Assembly (NCBI GenBank): GCA_033296875.1 | Contig: MU860021.1 | Span: 62,001-126,000 of the forward strand | Direction: 5' to 3' | Length of the DNA stretch: 64,000 nt | Source: Achaetomium macrosporum | Taxonomy: Eukaryota > Ascomycota > Sordariomycetes > Sordariales > Chaetomiaceae | Shown: piece by piece, positions 59,903 through 64,000 of the stretch | How the letters are laid out: every line of letters starts with the position of its first letter | Numbering within the stretch: the stretch's first letter is position 1 | Notes under the pieces: generated by a model | The model's database searches: none | What the model was told of the DNA's origin: nothing | What the model saw: only the letters and a program-made list of their open reading frames with translations | Made by a program: the position numbers and the translations under genes

Positions 59903-61392
59903 CTCGACCAACTGGTACAGCACAGATTTGATGTGCCTCCCGTTCCATGCCGCGGACTACTTATAGGCTGCGTTTCTCGGCACTGTCATAGTTCACACTT
60001 TATTCGCGGGCGAGGGCCGTAGCCTGTCTTGACGGTCAGGGTCTCTCTGGTTAGAAATACAACCACACAATTTGACAAGCGCCATTGCAGGTTTCCCTCT
60101 TTCCTTTTTCTCTCCTTTCGCTCTCCCACTCTCCTCTCTTCTTCCTCCCACCCGCCAAGTCCCGCCTTGAATCCCGACACCCTCCAGACCACCAACAGGA
60201 AGGTATGATCCGTAGACAGGGATGTACTTTTCCCGGGGAAAAGGATCAGTGGCAAGAATCTTCAAGCGGAGCGGTCCTCCTCCTCCACGTGGCCGAGGCT
60301 CCGTTTGACGCATGCCCAGCGTAAGGTACCTGAATTCAGAGCCATGTCGGAGAGATATCTCCGCGGGCGAACCGTGCACATGCGTTTCACCTTGCCATCA
60401 TGTTCCGGGACTTTAGCTGTGGATGAAGCATGTACACACAAGTGCCGGCAAACCGTTAGTGAGGGCTCTTGGCAGGGGATGAGACCTCTGACTCCGTTGG
60501 GCCGGGTGGCTGCTGAGATCGTGGCTTGTGAGTGGCTGAAGTCTGGCCTGACGCAGTTGCCATGTTGAAGTCGAGGAGGGCGGAGATCAGATGATGATGT
60601 CAATGACGACCTGGAAAGCTGGATATGTCGTGGAGTTGAGAGGTTAATTCACTTACATCTGGGTTGATCACGATATAATTATCTTACATTTTTCCCATAT
60701 CACCTGTGTTTCGTAATATGTTGTGTTTGTGGCAGAGGACTGTGCGTCTCCTCATCTGTGACCGGCCTACTTGTCAACGCAGAGAGCAGTTCCACTGTAG
60801 GTGCTGTGGCTTTCGCGTAACAAAACGGGGTATCTGCAACGGTCGTCTGCTGTGTCTGGGAATGCTCTGAAGACCTCTCGCCGGTTATCTAAGTCGAAAG
60901 GCTTGCTCCGTTTCTAAAGAACACACCGTTATATGAAACGCGGTCACTGTTCGTGTGGCCCGGTATGTACGCGAGACAATGGAGTTACACTCACAGGATC
61001 TCTGTCGCGTCGCGGAGCATTCTTCACATGCCACGGTTTGCGGCGTGTTATGGATGGCATATTCACACGTCGGGGCCGAAATCTCGTTGACGTGCGCCAA
61101 GTTCGGTTCCCAAATATAAGGGGCCGCAGCACCGGACAGCCTGACTCGCACTCTCATCGGACCCCGGGAAGGTTCGGAACTGTAGGTGTGGAATCTCCAA
61201 ACATGCTTTTAGAATGTCTGGTGAAAAGCATGTCAATGAAATGGAAGGAAATGGGGGATTGTATGATAGAACTTCGGCAGTTCAGAATAATTGCAGCTTC
61301 TTCTCAGGCTACCCGGTAGGGCGGGTGGCATGTTATGGAAGCTACAACACAAGTGAGGTCTATTGGGCCTTATTGGAGCCGGATGTATCCCG

Positions 61393-61586
61393 GGGAGAGA
61401 AATGCAGGATGACTGGAACAGGCTGGGTCTGATGATGGCGACCAAACGAGGATTGAATTGATGAACTGGGGCGCCAGGCCCAGACCGGTGATGGTAAAAG
61501 CTGTTGCAGGAAGAAGAATTCCCAGATGCCCAGGATTCCAGAGACCCAGTTTAATACTTCACCGACACCCCGAATGCACCTTCCCA
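61393..61586 (+). repeat. dispersed repeat, copy B (~195 bp)
   Basis: Second copy of the element at 59708-59902, direct orientation, starts 1685 bp apart. The flanking sequences on either side do not obviously match, so the duplicated unit is about 195 bp. Origin is unknown: it could be a transposon terminal repeat, a solo element or a segmental duplication. Confidence 0.85.
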
Positions 61587-62711
61587 GTTTACCAGCCGAC
61601 CAGGGAGAGTATCTAATGTTTGACAGTCTCGGGTTAGAAGGGGGTTTAGGTCGGAATCTTAAATGGTCGTTGCAGAAGCTTTGTTTACTTACAGGTAGTA
61701 CCTTCTGCCCCTTTTCGGTCCCCCTTTTTCTCCGTCTTGGCAACAACCGTCGACGGGTCAAACAACAACTTCGCCTGTATCGTCAACGCATGCCGACTCT
61801 CTGCAAAAGAATAAGCAACATTCTGCATTATTTTCGTGCACGTATTTTCTTCCCTTCTTTCCAGTGCTCAACTTCGCGCGAGGTAGGTATTGCTTCCACA
61901 CGTCTAAAGCCAACTCTCCCGCGCTTGACCCAGCGCTCGATCTCCCCCTTCCTCACCCAACTCTATCTAATCCTTTCCTTCTTACCTTCCTCAGCTGACA
62001 TTTTTCGGTCCAAAATTAAGTTGCCGGGTCAGAAATCTCTCTTTGGCACGGTTCTAGCTTCAAGACTCAAAAGGGCCGGGTTCGGCAGAGACATCCACTC
62101 GGCCGGAGTGATCTCCGTTTTCTCCTTCTGTCCTTTCTCATCTTCAATTCGCCGACCATTTTGCTGGGCCTCCTTCCCTCTGAGGCACTGATCGATCCTC
62201 TCCAGCACCAAGGTTCGGAGGAGAGAAACTCTTCAGTCTTCTTCTTCTCTCCTTCTTCCTGTCTCCTTCCATCGGCGTCATTTCTTCTTCTTTTGGGAAT
62301 TTGCCTTACCCCATCTTTCATTCATTGCTAAGCAGGTCAGAATCGCTCATGTGTTTTGCCCGGGTTATGAAACGGTAAGATCTTGTTTTGCAAGTTCCTT
62401 CGACCCCCCGAACTTTCCGCTCCATCTCTCTTCTTTCTCACAAAAGTTTCCTACCCGTGGCGGGCTGCGGTTCTTACCCATCTTCACTTTCTCTGGGAAC
62501 TTTCGTCTCTCACTATTCGACCCTTCATTACCCAGTGGGTTTCAGTTTGCCAACCAGAGGCTCTCATGGCAGTATTGCCGTGCAAGCTCTCCTCCAAAAC
62601 AATACAGGGGCTTTACCACACCTGCATGACTGCGCGTCTCTATACTATTTCGTTTGCAAAGTGTACTAACTTGCAATAGGGATTGAGAACAAGCCTGCTC
62701 AAGCCAGGAAA

Positions 62712-64000
62712 ATGGATTCGCCAATGGCAGGATCGTGGGCGGTCAAGCCCAAGGCGGAGCCCGCTGTCGGCGCTGATGGAGGACATTTTGCCTGGTCCAG
62801 CTGCTCAGACAACAAAGACATCCGCAGTCGCGTTCTCGTCAAGCAGCGGGCCGTTGACGATGCGCTGCGAGACGCCTTGAAGCTCTGCGAAGAACTCCGC
62901 GCACCCGGCAAGGTTGATCCCTCCTCTCCAGACGAGAGTCTCGAGCAGGGTTGCGGCAAGGAGCTCGTCGAATGGATGGATAGGTTTGTCTTCCATTGTT
63001 ACAGAACCTATAGTTAATTTCACCTCGTGAATCTTTCTGCTGACGCTTGCGGTGCAAACAGACAAGCTGCATAAAACACACCAGGCTTTCGAAATCCTGA
63101 TTGGTGTTGCTGGCAGAACTGGCGCAGGCAAGAGCACCATTTTGAACATGCCCCTGGAGTTTCCAGAGCTCCTTCCGTCCAGCAACTCGGAAGCTGCTAC
63201 ATCCTGCGCTTGCCGAGTATCCTGGAATTGCGACGACGCTCCGGACCGTAAATTTAGAGCGGAAGTGACATTTCGGTCTTACGATGATGTCAAACAGGAA
63301 ATTCAACACATCTTTGCACTGCTCCGGGAGCGTCAGCGACTCGACCAGAGAGACATGGAAGATGAGAGAGATGCCTTCGACCAGACGGAGGAAGAAGCTG
63401 AGATGGAGAACGGAATTGCCGAGGATTCAAGAAGATCCGCGCGGTCTGGGGTCTCGATGAGGAGGCTGTGGAGGATGTGTCGGTTCAAGACCTCCTCCAA
63501 TCCAATCCGGATGTCCTCCAGCTGCTCGGAACCACACAGATCATTTACTCCGTAGATACGGAGCGTTTTGCGGAACAGGTCAAGCCGTTTCTAGACTCGT
63601 CCGAGACTGTTCAAGGCTTCAAAGCCTGGCCCTTAATCACCGAGGTCCGGCTGTTCGTCAAAGCACCCTTCCTCTAAAGCACGGTGTCGTCCTAGTCGAC
63701 TTGCCAGGGCTTTCCGATTCGGTGGAGAGCCGTGCTCGGGTGGCCGAGAAGTTCGCTCAAAAGCTGGAGATCACTGCAATTGTGAGGCCGGCCCGCCGCG
63801 CGATCGACGAGAAAACTGGGGTGCAACTGATGAGCGAGTATCAGACCCTGCGGATGCAGCTCGATGGCAAGTATCACAAGAAGAGCTTCTGCGTCGTGGT
63901 CTCGCAGATCGACGAGATAGACTGCGACGTCTTCATTAAGGGCCATCCCACGACCAAACAAGATCAGAATCTGCTGAACGACACTAAGGAAATCGATGTG
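62712..64000 (+). pseudogene. large P-loop GTPase (SLIP-GC/dynamin-like), frame disrupted, cut by window end
   Basis: The ATG at 62712 opens a ~95-residue N-terminal exon ending ..ELVEWMDR at about 63000. After an intron the GTPase domain begins: FEILIGVAGRTGAGKSTILN (P-loop GxxGxGKS), ELLPSSNSEAAT, then the G3 motif VDLPGL at about 63696-63713, and VVVSQIDEID, the region of the guanine-specificity motif, near 63897. This resembles fungal relatives of the nuclear GTPase SLIP-GC. The frame is not continuous: the P-loop frame must change near 63430 to reach IRAVWGLDEE, and again at 63675-63677 (a TAA) to reach KHGVVLVDLPGL. Both changes equal loss of one base. No splice-site pair explains either, and the first intron has no clean in-frame junction. 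Pseudogene is the favoured reading; base-calling error is the alternative. The 3' part lies outside the window. Confidence 0.7.

Larger units (their letters stand above)
54767..62711. other. gene-poor stretch of 7.9 kb
   Basis: No supported gene. It holds an A-rich patch near 55340-55410, a polypurine tract at about 57540-57640, pyrimidine tracts at about 60090-60165 and 62215-62300, a palindrome/hairpin pair at 59269-59331 and two copies of a 195-bp element (listed separately). The part just left of 62711, CT-rich from ~61.7 kb, is a plausible promoter and 5' leader for the GTPase locus. Confidence 0.5.

Noticed and set aside
59441..60022. 193-codon plus-strand frame over repeat copy A
   Set aside because: The other repeat copy does not keep the same frame, so coding constraint is unlikely.
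63420..63680. Programmed -1 frameshifting as an explanation for the GTPase frame changes
   Set aside because: No slippery heptamer or downstream pseudoknot is evident, and two such sites in one gene would be unusual. Mutation or base error is simpler.
1..64000. CRISPR arrays, bacterial operons, ribosomal RNA, intact transposase or reverse transcriptase genes
   Set aside because: None was seen. The gene structure is eukaryotic, and no transposon protein motif was recognised in any frame.

Overview
The window comes from a filamentous ascomycete nuclear genome (Pezizomycotina, most probably Sordariomycetes). The evidence is the gene structure: short 44-172 nt introns with GTAAGT/GTACGT-like donors and CTAAC/CTGAC branch points, GC-rich exons, and a set of fungal proteins that includes a BiP ending in HDEL, Hbs1, Rei1 and Lsb5. 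It is not bacterial. No tRNA, rRNA or CRISPR array was recognised.

Layout. 0-6.8 kb: the 3' end of an unidentified gene, a possible transcription-factor-like gene on the minus strand, and a weak hypothetical gene. 6.8-26.7 kb is a conserved gene-rich block: KAR2/BiP (minus, ER chaperone), HBS1 (minus, ribosome rescue GTPase), CCT5 (plus, chaperonin subunit), an AZUL-HECT ubiquitin ligase (minus), REI1 (plus, 60S maturation) and LSB5 (plus, VHS-GAT endocytic adaptor). 26.7-33.6 kb is poor: one hypothetical ORF, a degenerate coding region and a 120-bp tandem repeat. 33.6-35.7 kb holds a CHY zinc-finger gene. 35.7-53.0 kb is a 17-kb stretch with no gene I can support, containing several inverted repeats and a poly(C) run. 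53.0-54.8 kb holds a DUF1752/DUF3295 regulatory protein gene. 54.8-62.7 kb is again gene-poor, with a duplicated ~195-bp element. The window ends inside a large P-loop GTPase (SLIP-GC/dynamin-like) locus whose reading frame is broken.

Functional picture. The conserved genes are housekeeping functions in protein folding (BiP, CCT5), translation quality control and ribosome assembly (HBS1, REI1), ubiquitination (HECT) and endocytosis (LSB5). They are individually transcribed and do not form a cluster. HBS1/CCT5 and HECT/REI1 are divergent pairs. For each spliced gene I resolved exon boundaries by hand; all eight conserved models give a total coding length divisible by three, which supports them.

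Nothing here is a clear new biological system. The items most worth a second look are a run of four perfect hairpins at 47.47-47.59 kb, two of them built on the very stable GCGAAGC mini-hairpin; the broken GTPase at the right edge; the direct repeats at 59.7 and 61.4 kb; and an in-frame 52-codon basic extension after the LSB5 stop.
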